A stretch of DNA of 12,017 nucleotides from Campylobacteraceae bacterium (lineage in GTDB: Bacteria > Campylobacterota > Campylobacteria > Campylobacterales > Sulfurospirillaceae), in assembly GCA_027011025.1 (NCBI GenBank), contig JALVAU010000064.1:1-12017 (forward strand). The letters are read 5' to 3'. A model generated the notes under the pieces. It worked only from the letters and a program-made list of their open reading frames with translations, made no database searches and had not been told where the DNA came from. This document shows positions 7,472-12,017 of the stretch, piece after piece. Position numbers and translations under genes: made by a program. Every line of letters begins with the position of its first letter. The first letter of the stretch is position 1.

Positions 7472-7620
7472 TGAACAAAAAGATTTTAGCATGTAACAAT
7501 GAAAAATGTATAAAAAAAGATGAATGCAAAAGGTATAAACTATATATAGATGGTGCAACAGAACACTCAACAAATGGGGGAACAGCTCAAAAAGGCTGTA
7601 AAAAGTTTATACAAAAATAA
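7471..7620 (+). CDS. small Cys-containing protein (49 aa)
   Basis: This is a short gene, easily missed, that fills the gap between the DUF134 gene and the Gly/Arg-rich gene. It encodes 49 residues with four Cys (8, 13, 19, 43) in the order C-x4-C-x5-C-x23-C, and reads LACNNEKCIKKDECKRYKLY in its first half. Four Cys in such a small, Lys-rich protein suggest a single zinc or Fe-S site. I do not recognise a named family. AGGAG (7461-7465) sits 5 nt before the ATG at 7471, and the start overlaps the DUF134 stop, so translation looks real and coupled. An adjacent in-frame ATG at 7468 is too close to the ribosome site to be preferred. Confidence 0.72.
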   Translation: MNKKILACNNEKCIKKDECKRYKLYIDGATEHSTNGGTAQKGCKKFIQK

Positions 7621-7637
7621 ATAATAAGGAGAATATC

Positions 7638-7871
7638 ATGAGAGGAAATGGACAAGGCATGGGTAGAGGCAGAGGTGCTGGAACAAGGGGCTTAGGACAA
7701 GGAAGAGGCATGGGAAGAGGTGCTGGAGCTAGAGGCATGGAAAATGGACAAGGAAGAGGTGCCGGTGTTGGCGGAAGAAATAGAAACAACCAAGCATGTC
7801 GAGGAAATGGTGAAGGTTTTGGAAGAGGACAAGGCAGAGGAAAAGCTCACAATAGGAGTTTTAACAACTAA
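7638..7871 (+). CDS. Gly/Arg-rich small protein (77 aa)
   Basis: This is a low-complexity protein of 77 residues, 28 of them Gly and 14 Arg, built from imperfect GQGRGMGRGAGARGM-like units. It has one Cys (54) and an Asn-rich tail. A strong ribosome site AAGGAG (7626-7631) lies 6 nt before the ATG. The composition recalls the short GRGAG-type proteins (DUF5320-like) often encoded beside NifX-like and MRP genes in anaerobes. I infer that relationship from composition and position, since low complexity prevents a secure family call. It might be a disordered partner or scaffold of the Fe-S ATPases or an RNA-binding RG protein. Base composition is richer in G than in the neighbouring genes because of GGN codons. 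Confidence 0.75.
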   Translation: MRGNGQGMGRGRGAGTRGLGQGRGMGRGAGARGMENGQGRGAGVGGRNRNNQACRGNGEGFGRGQGRGKAHNRSFNN

Positions 7872-7872
7872 G

Positions 7873-8724
7873 ATGAAACTAACAATCGCAAGCGGAAAGG
7901 GTGGTACGGGAAAGACCACCGTTTCTGCAAATCTTACATCTTATCTAGCATCTATGGGTAAAAAAGTTGTTTTAGCGGACTTGGATGTAGAGGAGCCTAA
8001 CTCTGCTCTTTTTATAAAATCCGATCTAAAAAACACAAAAATTTGCAACAAAATGGTACCGGTTTGGGAGAGTGAAAACTGCACACTTTGTGGAGAGTGT
8101 GCTAGAGTTTGCAATTTCAATGCCATAGTAGCACTTCCGAGTGAAATCTTGGTATTTCCAGAATTATGCCATAGTTGCTATGCTTGTAGTGAACTCTGCC
8201 CCACAAATTCATTGCCGATGAATCCAATCAAAATTGGAGAGATAAAAGAGTATGAAGCTGAAAATTTCAGTTTTGTAGAGGGAAGATTGGATCTTGGTCA
8301 AGAGATGGCAGTACCGCTCATAGCCCAAACCATAGAATACACAGATGAAAATTTCAAAGAGCATATCAAAATCTTCGATGCACCTCCCGGGACTAGTTGT
8401 CCTGTCATAGAAGCGAGTCGTGGAAGTGATTTTGTATTGCTTATAACCGAAGCTACACCTTTTGGTCTCAATGATCTCAAACTTGCAGCCCAAACTATGA
8501 GAGTTTTGAAACAAAATTTTGGAGTGATTATCAACAGAGACGGCATAGGTGATGAAAATGTTCAAAGGTATTGTCAAGACGAAAATATACCGATAGTCAC
8601 AAAAATAAAAAACGATAAAGAAGTAGCAAAACTCTACTCAAAAGGAGAGCTAATCTATCCAAAAATCTCTCATTTTAAAAACTCCCTTGATGAAATAGTA
8701 GAATTTATAGGGGGCATAAAATGA
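7873..8724 (+). CDS. MRP-type P-loop ATPase with 2x[4Fe-4S] ferredoxin domain (first)
   Basis: This is a 283-residue cytosolic ATPase of the MinD/MRP (NBP35-ApbC-like) group with an inserted bacterial-type ferredoxin. The deviant Walker A loop SGKGGTGKTT has the signature Lys at residue 9. DLDVEEPN follows at about 36-43. Two [4Fe-4S] motifs use Cys70/73/76/80 and Cys99/102/105/109. FDAPPGTSCPV (168-178, Cys176) is the conserved switch region of this subfamily. Relatives are implicated in Fe-S or mixed metal-sulfur cluster assembly and occur as tandem pairs in the orange-protein operons of Desulfovibrio. I start it at 7873, 1 nt after the Gly/Arg gene. AGGAG at 7854-7858 is somewhat distant. 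An in-frame upstream extension to 7720 would overlap that gene and is not homologous. The stop overlaps the next gene as ATGA. Confidence 0.93.
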   Translation: MKLTIASGKGGTGKTTVSANLTSYLASMGKKVVLADLDVEEPNSALFIKSDLKNTKICNKMVPVWESENCTLCGECARVCNFNAIVALPSEILVFPELCHSCYACSELCPTNSLPMNPIKIGEIKEYEAENFSFVEGRLDLGQEMAVPLIAQTIEYTDENFKEHIKIFDAPPGTSCPVIEASRGSDFVLLITEATPFGLNDLKLAAQTMRVLKQNFGVIINRDGIGDENVQRYCQDENIPIVTKIKNDKEVAKLYSKGELIYPKISHFKNSLDEIVEFIGGIK

Positions 8725-9599
8725 AAGAGATAGTTGTTATCTCCGGTAAAGGCGGAACAGGAAAGACCTCTTTGAGTGCTTCATTTGCTTACCTTGAGGG
8801 CTCAAATACTCTTGTTTGTGACTGCGATGTGGATGCGGCAAATATGCACCTGCTTTTAGATGCTGATTTTTCACAAAAAGAGGATTTTTTCAGTGGAGAA
8901 GTTGCTTTTATAGATGAAGATTTGTGCACAAATTGTGGCGAGTGTAAAGATGTGTGTCGATTTGATGCTATACATGTAGAGGATGGGCAACACAGAGTTG
9001 ATCCTATCTCTTGTGAGGGGTGTTGGTATTGTAGTAGAGTCTGCCCGACAAAAGCTATCAGCATGAATACCCAAAAAGCAGGAGATTTGTTTGTCTCAAA
9101 TATAAAACAAAATTCAAAGATGGTGCATGCCAAACTTGGATTTGCAGCTGAAAACTCAGGCAAACTCGTAGCCAAAGTTAAGAAAACAGGCGCAGAGTTG
9201 GCAAAAGAGATTGGTGTGGATTATATCATCACAGACGGAAGTCCGGGGATCGGATGTCCTGTCATCTCATCTTTGAGCGGTGCAAATTTGGTTGTTTTGG
9301 TAACTGAAGCTACGGTTTCAGGCTTGCATGACTTACAAAGAGTAGAAAAACTCGTAAAAACATTTAGCTTAAAAGCGGTCTGCATCATCAATAAATTTGA
9401 TTTAAACGAAAAGATGAGCCACGATATAGAAGAGTATCTAGACAAAGAAGGTATAGAGGTGGTAGCAAAACTACCTTATGACGAAACTTTTACAAAAGCA
9501 TTGGCAATAGCCAAACCGATAGTAGAGTATGACAAAAACGCAAAACTCTCAAGCCTAGTTATAAAGGCTTGGAAAAAGATAAAACAAAAGGCTAACTAA
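8721..9599 (+). CDS. MRP-type P-loop ATPase with 2x[4Fe-4S] ferredoxin domain (second)
   Basis: This paralogue of the preceding gene has 292 residues and the same architecture. It carries Walker A SGKGGTGKTS with signature Lys10, CDCDVDAAN at 33-41, ferredoxin motifs at Cys69/72/75/79 and Cys98/101/104/108, and TDGSPGIGCPV (171-181, Cys179). The two differ enough (VDAAN against VEEPN, and the region after the ferredoxin) to be distinct subunits rather than a recent duplication, which favours a heterodimer in which each half supplies one ATP site. The start overlaps the preceding stop (ATGA), so the two should be made in equal amounts. A gap of 124 bp with strong RNA hairpins follows before the next gene. 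A role in delivering a cluster to the NifX-like proteins is inference. Confidence 0.93.
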   Translation: MKEIVVISGKGGTGKTSLSASFAYLEGSNTLVCDCDVDAANMHLLLDADFSQKEDFFSGEVAFIDEDLCTNCGECKDVCRFDAIHVEDGQHRVDPISCEGCWYCSRVCPTKAISMNTQKAGDLFVSNIKQNSKMVHAKLGFAAENSGKLVAKVKKTGAELAKEIGVDYIITDGSPGIGCPVISSLSGANLVVLVTEATVSGLHDLQRVEKLVKTFSLKAVCIINKFDLNEKMSHDIEEYLDKEGIEVVAKLPYDETFTKALAIAKPIVEYDKNAKLSSLVIKAWKKIKQKAN

Positions 9600-9618
9600 A
9601 AATTTTAGTGCAATATAA

Positions 9619-9655
9619 ATTCTTGGCGACTGCCAAAGCTTTAGTCGCGAGGAAT
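9619..9655 (+). promoter_or_regulatory. intercistronic RNA hairpin 1
   Basis: ATTCTTGGCGACT (9619-9631) pairs with AGTCGCGAGGAAT (9643-9655) through 12 pairs, including one G-U and one internal G-G mismatch. It encloses an 11-nt loop GCCAAAGCTTT. No T-run follows, so it does not look like an intrinsic terminator. It lies in the untranslated gap between the second ATPase and the NifX-like gene. I cannot match it to a known riboswitch. Confidence 0.65.
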
Positions 9656-9711
9656 CTGCCCATAAAGTTTTATGAGGTGGATAAACAATAAAAGTGCTCT
9701 TTATGGGCAGA
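9655..9711 (+). promoter_or_regulatory. intercistronic RNA hairpin 2, touching the ribosome site
   Basis: TCTGCCCATAAAG (9655-9667) and CTTTATGGGCAGA (9699-9711) form a perfect 13-bp stem. Inside it TTTTAT (9668-9673) can pair with ATAAAA (9688-9693), leaving a 5-nt bulge and a 14-nt loop GAGGTGGATAAACA. The 3' arm ends inside the Shine-Dalgarno GAGGGG (9710-9715) of the downstream NifX-like gene. The structure could therefore tune its translation or protect the 3' half of the operon mRNA from decay. No U-tract follows. Confidence 0.68.
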
Positions 9712-9719
9712 GGGGATAA
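9672..9719 (+). CDS. possible 15-residue leader peptide
   Basis: An ATG in the loop side of hairpin 2 opens a frame reading MRWINNKSALYGQRG, with its stop 4 nt before the ATG of the NifX-like gene. Ribosomes on it would open the 3' arm of the hairpin and finish beside the next start, a layout that would suit translational coupling. The ribosome site is poor (AAAG, about 4 nt upstream), so this may be chance. Confidence 0.25.
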   Translation: MRWINNKSALYGQRG

Positions 9720-9723
9720 AAAA

Positions 9724-10065
9724 ATGAAAATTGTATTTACAGCAAAAGGTGAAAATTGGGATAGTCCAATGGATCCAAGATTTGGAAGAATGGATATGTT
9801 GGTTGTTTATGATGAAGATAGTGATAAACTTGAAGCCATACCAAACAATGAGACAGAGATGATGGAGCACGGAGCAGGACTTCAAACTGCCCAAAAGGTT
9901 TTAGACTTAAATCCAGATATAATCATCACAGGAAATGGAGCAGGACAAAAAGCATTAGAGATTCTTAAACGCTCAAATGTTAAAATGTACACAGGTGCAG
10001 GAGAGATGAGTCTAAAAGAGGCTTATGAAGCATTTAAAGATGGTAAATTACAAGCACAATTCTAA
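9724..10065 (+). CDS. NifX/NifB-family (orange-protein-like) cluster-binding protein, first
   Basis: This is a 113-residue soluble protein with the dinitrogenase iron-molybdenum cofactor biosynthesis fold (PF02579 type). Visible hallmarks are the N-terminal strand MKIVFTAKG, DPRFGRMDML (about 17-26), HGAGLQTAQKVLDLNPDIIITGNGAG (about 49-74) and VKMYTGAGEMSLKEAYEAFKDGKL near the end. Family members bind metal-sulfur clusters such as NifB-co, or the Mo-Cu sulfide cluster of Desulfovibrio orange protein. Length and lack of Cys resemble the latter, so ORP-like cluster binding is plausible but not proven. I start it at the ATG preceded by GAGGGG at 8 nt. An in-frame GTG at 9694 lies within hairpin 2 and is unlikely. 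The next gene follows after 8 nt. Confidence 0.9.
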   Translation: MKIVFTAKGENWDSPMDPRFGRMDMLVVYDEDSDKLEAIPNNETEMMEHGAGLQTAQKVLDLNPDIIITGNGAGQKALEILKRSNVKMYTGAGEMSLKEAYEAFKDGKLQAQF

Positions 10066-10073
10066 GGGAAATT

Positions 10074-10514
10074 ATGGAAAAAAGCAACCAACAACCAACA
10101 ATTGCAACGGCATTTAAAAAAGCTATTATGGGATTCTTGACTCTTTCACCTATGATACTAGCAGTCATAGGGTTGGTTGCTCTTTTCCAAACATATATCA
10201 CACCTGATATGCTCTCAAAATTTTTCGGGCATGGAGAGGGTTTGGATATACTTGATGGCACCATCATAGGGGCTATATCTTCAGGAAACGGAGCTATCAG
10301 CTATGTGGTTGCAGATGGATTAAAACAACAAGGCGTGAGTGACTATGCACTTATCGCATTTATAATGGCTTGGACGACTCTGAGTCTCACACATTTACCG
10401 GCAGAAGCCTCGGTATTTGGCACAAGATTTACTGCATATCGAAATATCCTGACATTTCTTTGTACACTTATCATAGCCTATCTTTCAGCAACTACCTTAA
10501 GGCTTTTTTTGTGA
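10074..10514 (+). CDS. half-size permease, N-terminal-type half
   Basis: This is a 146-residue inner-membrane protein with about four hydrophobic segments, including TLSPMILAVIGLVALFQTYI, DGTIIGAISSGNGAISYVV and ALIAFIMAWTTLSLTHLPAE. Polar and small residues (Ser-Ser-Gly-Asn-Gly, Thr-His-Leu-Pro-Ala-Glu) fall within the helices, as expected for a transport path. It resembles one half of predicted permeases of the COG0701/ArsP-like group, which usually have about 300 or more residues in one chain with two repeats. The second half is encoded directly after it, overlapping by GTGA. AAGGGA (10064-10069) precedes the ATG. The substrate is unknown. Its place between two NifX-like genes suggests a metal, oxyanion or sulfur species linked to the cluster system. 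Confidence 0.8.
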   Translation: MEKSNQQPTIATAFKKAIMGFLTLSPMILAVIGLVALFQTYITPDMLSKFFGHGEGLDILDGTIIGAISSGNGAISYVVADGLKQQGVSDYALIAFIMAWTTLSLTHLPAEASVFGTRFTAYRNILTFLCTLIIAYLSATTLRLFL

Positions 10515-11014
10515 AAAAGCTAAAGTTTAAAGGCTTAAAATTTCTGTTTTTTGTTGTAGCTTTGTTTATCCTTGTATCTATATTTGACTTTGAAAACATA
10601 GCTAAGATTATGGATAAAACGGGTAATATGCTGTTTAAAATATTACCTATATTTGCACTTGTTATCACACTAACTGCACTCATCAACTACTTTTTAAAAC
10701 CAAAGAAGATTATGAAGTATTTTGGTAAGGATAGTGGCACTAAAGGCATATTTTATACTCTGCTTGGCGGTATCATCAGCCATGGACCTATGTATGCATG
10801 GTATCCTATGTTAGATGACATGAGAAAACACGGACTCAAGTTTGGGTTGATTGCTACATTTATGTATGCAAGGGCTGTAAAAATTCCACTTTTACCTTTT
10901 ATGGTAGGACTTTTTGGGTTACCATTTACCGTGATAGTAAATGTATATATACTGATATTTGCAATTTTTCAGGGCAAGCTTATAGATTTACTGATAAAAG
11001 AGAAAGAAAAATGA
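10511..11014 (+). CDS. half-size permease, C-terminal-type half
   Basis: This is a 167-residue membrane protein with about five hydrophobic segments, and the probable partner of the preceding half permease. The central signature LGGIISHGPMYAWYPMLDDM and ATFMYARAVKIPLLPFM (His-Gly-Pro, then Ala-Arg-Ala-Val-Lys) is typical of the second repeat of COG0701-like permeases, with charged residues in the membrane region. The best start is the GTG at 10511, overlapping the previous TGA (GTGA). A longer in-frame version from 10370 would run antiphase through the first half and is rejected. The two chains are probably made in equal amounts and assemble into one transporter. The stop overlaps the next gene by ATGA. 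Confidence 0.8.
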   Translation: MKKLKFKGLKFLFFVVALFILVSIFDFENIAKIMDKTGNMLFKILPIFALVITLTALINYFLKPKKIMKYFGKDSGTKGIFYTLLGGIISHGPMYAWYPMLDDMRKHGLKFGLIATFMYARAVKIPLLPFMVGLFGLPFTVIVNVYILIFAIFQGKLIDLLIKEKEK

Positions 11015-11508
11015 AGATAAATTTAAGACAGATTGGCACTATTCACTCACCTTTTTGTCAACTGGAAAATATGCCCGTACAGCCAAAAGGTGCAAGAGAT
11101 ATGGTAGCAACTATCGAGATAAAAGAGGAGTATGCACAGGGTTTAAAAGACTTGGATGGTTTTAATTTTATATACCTTATCTACTATTTTCACAAAGTCA
11201 AGGAACACAAACTGCAAGTCTTACCTTTTAATGAAAAAACCGGACAAAAAAGAGGAGTTTTTTCAACTAGAACACCTATGCACCCAAACTCATTAGGCCT
11301 CTCGGTAGTAGAGTTGATTAAAGTCCAAGATAATATAGTAACCATAAAAGGGATTGACATACTCGATGGCACACCCCTTTTGGATATAAAACCGTATATA
11401 GAAAATTTTGATAAAGTTGATTTGGTGCCGACATCTGGATGGATGAAGGCTAGTTTAGAAGAAGTCAGTCGTGAAAAGTCTGACGATAGATTTATTGAAA
11501 AAACTTAG
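11011..11508 (+). CDS. trmO: TrmO/TsaA-like SAM-dependent methyltransferase family protein
   Basis: This 165-residue protein is of the TsaA/YaeB (TrmO) family, a small beta-barrel SAM-binding fold. In E. coli, TrmO methylates the N6-threonylcarbamoyladenosine at position 37 of tRNA-Thr. Visible family elements are IGTIHSPF (8-15), LDGFNFIYLIYYFHK (48-62), RGVFSTRTPMHPNSLGLSVVEL (81-102) and DILDGTPLLDIKPYI. It lacks the C-terminal extension of the about 235-residue E. coli enzyme, as many archaeal and anaerobe members do. The usual RPNPIGLS core reads HPNSLGLS here, so the substrate may differ. It overlaps the permease gene by ATGA and precedes a NifX-like gene, an odd setting for a housekeeping tRNA enzyme. 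The family is secure; the tRNA role is not. Confidence 0.82.
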   Translation: MKINLRQIGTIHSPFCQLENMPVQPKGARDMVATIEIKEEYAQGLKDLDGFNFIYLIYYFHKVKEHKLQVLPFNEKTGQKRGVFSTRTPMHPNSLGLSVVELIKVQDNIVTIKGIDILDGTPLLDIKPYIENFDKVDLVPTSGWMKASLEEVSREKSDDRFIEKT

Positions 11509-11519
11509 GGAGAGAAAAT

Positions 11520-11885
11520 ATGAGATTGGTATTTCCAACAGATACAAATGACGGATATCTGTCAAAAAGAGGAGCTCACTTCGGTAGAGCAAACTACTAT
11601 ACAATCATCACACTAGATGGCGATAAGATAATAGATGTAGAGGGTGTACAAAACCCAGGACATAGTGATGGGGGCTGCAGTAATGCCGTGACAAATATAC
11701 TAAGTCTCAAGCCAAATGCACTTATAGTTGGAGGTATAGGCGGACCACCGGCTAAAGGTTTTGCACAAGCAGGACTTGATCTCTACTTTGATACTGTTTC
11801 ACCAACCGTACAAGATAGCGTTAAACTATTTTTAGAGGGAAAATTACAAAAAAGTGCCGGTGAGGGAACTTGCTCCGCTCACTAG
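11520..11885 (+). CDS. NifX/NifB-family cluster-binding protein, second
   Basis: This 121-residue protein has the same PF02579-type fold as the gene at 9724 but belongs to a different subgroup. It carries MRLVFPTDTNDG, GAHFGRANYYTII (18-30), VQNPGHSDGGCSNAV (43-57), ALIVGGIGGPPAKGFAQAGLDLY (67-89) and a tail GEGTCSAH. Potential metal or cluster ligands are His20, His48, Cys53, Cys118 and His121, which the first copy lacks. This points to a carrier or storage protein with a different cluster or redox behaviour. AGGGAG lies 5-7 nt before the ATG. It follows the TrmO-like gene by 11 bp, and the gap to the lipoprotein gene is 21 bp, so it belongs to the same transcript. Confidence 0.9.
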   Translation: MRLVFPTDTNDGYLSKRGAHFGRANYYTIITLDGDKIIDVEGVQNPGHSDGGCSNAVTNILSLKPNALIVGGIGGPPAKGFAQAGLDLYFDTVSPTVQDSVKLFLEGKLQKSAGEGTCSAH

Positions 11886-11895
11886 ATAATGCTTT

Positions 11896-11964
11896 TGGAG
11901 GCAAAAATGTATCTTAACAGAGCTCTACATGTAGAGGTGATTTTAAGTCTACTTGTTGCCTCCA
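11896..11964 (+). promoter_or_regulatory. possible hairpin sequestering the lipoprotein ribosome site
   Basis: TGGAGGCAA (11896-11904), which contains the Shine-Dalgarno GGAGG, is perfectly complementary to TTGCCTCCA (11956-11964) inside the coding region, with a 51-nt loop. A 14-bp palindrome (11923-11936) in that loop could form a second small stem. If formed, the structure would hide the ribosome site. It is a single long-range pairing, so support is modest. Confidence 0.35.
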
Positions 11965-12017
11965 TATTACTTATAGGTTGCGGTGAGAAAAAGAGTCCAA
12001 ATCTTGATGGGAAAAAA
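11907..12017 (+). CDS. putative lipoprotein, 5' part only
   Basis: The first 37 codons of a gene cut by the window end are visible. The N-terminus is a lipoprotein signal peptide with a hydrophobic stretch VILSLLVASILLIGC and a lipobox ending in Cys25, followed by a polar Gly-Glu-Lys-Lys-Ser linker. The protein should be exported, lipidated at Cys25 and anchored to a membrane facing the periplasm. The Arg at position 5 and the unusually long n-region (about 10 residues with His and Glu) are slightly atypical. A strong GGAGG stands 5 nt before the ATG. Position after the permease and NifX-like genes suggests a periplasmic partner, perhaps a binding or redox protein, but the functional domain lies outside the window. 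Confidence 0.7.
   Translation, partial: MYLNRALHVEVILSLLVASILLIGCGEKKSPNLDGKK

Noticed and set aside
7720..7872. N-terminal extension of the first MRP ATPase back to an upstream in-frame ATG
   Set aside because: It overlaps the Gly/Arg-rich gene in another frame and has a biased Glu/Lys/Val composition arising from that repeat. The ATPase fold begins at 7873 with MKLTIASGKGG.
7607..7919. Pro/Ala-rich and Ser-rich open frames on the - strand opposite the Gly/Arg gene
   Set aside because: These are antisense shadows of GGN/AGA codon repeats. No ribosome site or family signature is present.
9614..9619. TATAAA as a -10 box for an internal promoter before the NifX-like gene
   Set aside because: There is no matching upstream element, and initiation near 9626 would cut off the 5' arm of hairpin 1. 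It is possible but unsupported.
9648..9665. GAGGAATCTGCCCATAA-like string reminiscent of the 16S rRNA V2 region
   Set aside because: The resemblance covers only about 11-17 nt, the GGGTGAGTAA that precedes it in 16S rRNA is missing, and the segment is accounted for by the two hairpin stems. A BLASTN against rRNA would settle it.
9694..9723. GTG start giving 10 extra residues on the first NifX-like protein
   Set aside because: The GTG lies in hairpin 2 without a suitable ribosome site. The ATG at 9724 has GAGGGG at proper spacing and matches the family start.
10370..10510. Long version of the second half permease
   Set aside because: The added residues run out of frame through the conserved end of the first half permease. 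The GTG at 10511 overlaps its stop and fits the family N-terminus.

Overview
The window is AT-rich, tightly packed, and transcribed entirely on the + strand. Genes commonly overlap by ATGA or TGATG, and arginine is mostly AGA/AGG. The NuoL-NuoM-NuoN sequences, a short RsmG, and T-rich promoters with TATAAT boxes suggest a member of the Campylobacterota (Sulfurimonas/Sulfurovum/Arcobacter-like). The genus cannot be fixed from this sequence alone.

Region 1 (2-5332) is the end of a respiratory complex I operon: the 3' part of nuoL, then nuoM and nuoN. It runs without a gap into rsmG (16S rRNA G527 methyltransferase), a small membrane-anchored zinc-ribbon protein, and a 119-residue protein of unknown function. 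No terminator or promoter is visible inside this run, so rsmG is probably co-transcribed with the nuo genes. Region 2 (5333-7125) is an AraC-type regulator followed by an EamA/DMT-family transporter. The araC gene is bracketed by an exact 18-bp direct repeat.

Region 3 (7126-12017) is the most interesting part. It opens with a textbook sigma70-type promoter whose -10 box sits in the loop of a perfect 14-bp inverted repeat. This promoter drives a DUF134-family regulator, a 49-residue Cys-containing protein, a 77-residue Gly/Arg protein, and two tandem MRP-type ATPases that each carry two [4Fe-4S] ferredoxin motifs. Next come a structured intercistronic element with two strong hairpins, a Cys-free NifX-like protein, two half-size permeases, a short TrmO/TsaA-like protein, a second NifX-like protein with a GHSDGGC motif, and the start of a lipoprotein.

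The ferredoxin-MRP pair with NifX-like proteins resembles the orange-protein (ORP) system of Desulfovibrio, whose ORP carries a Mo-Cu sulfide cluster. The working hypothesis is a metal-sulfur cluster assembly or trafficking system. The ATPases would assemble or transfer the cluster, the NifX-like proteins would carry it, and the paired permease would move the metal, ligand or product across the inner membrane. Transcription would be controlled by DUF134 at its own promoter, and synthesis of the carrier protein possibly also through the RNA hairpins. The families are supported by sequence; the joint function is inference.
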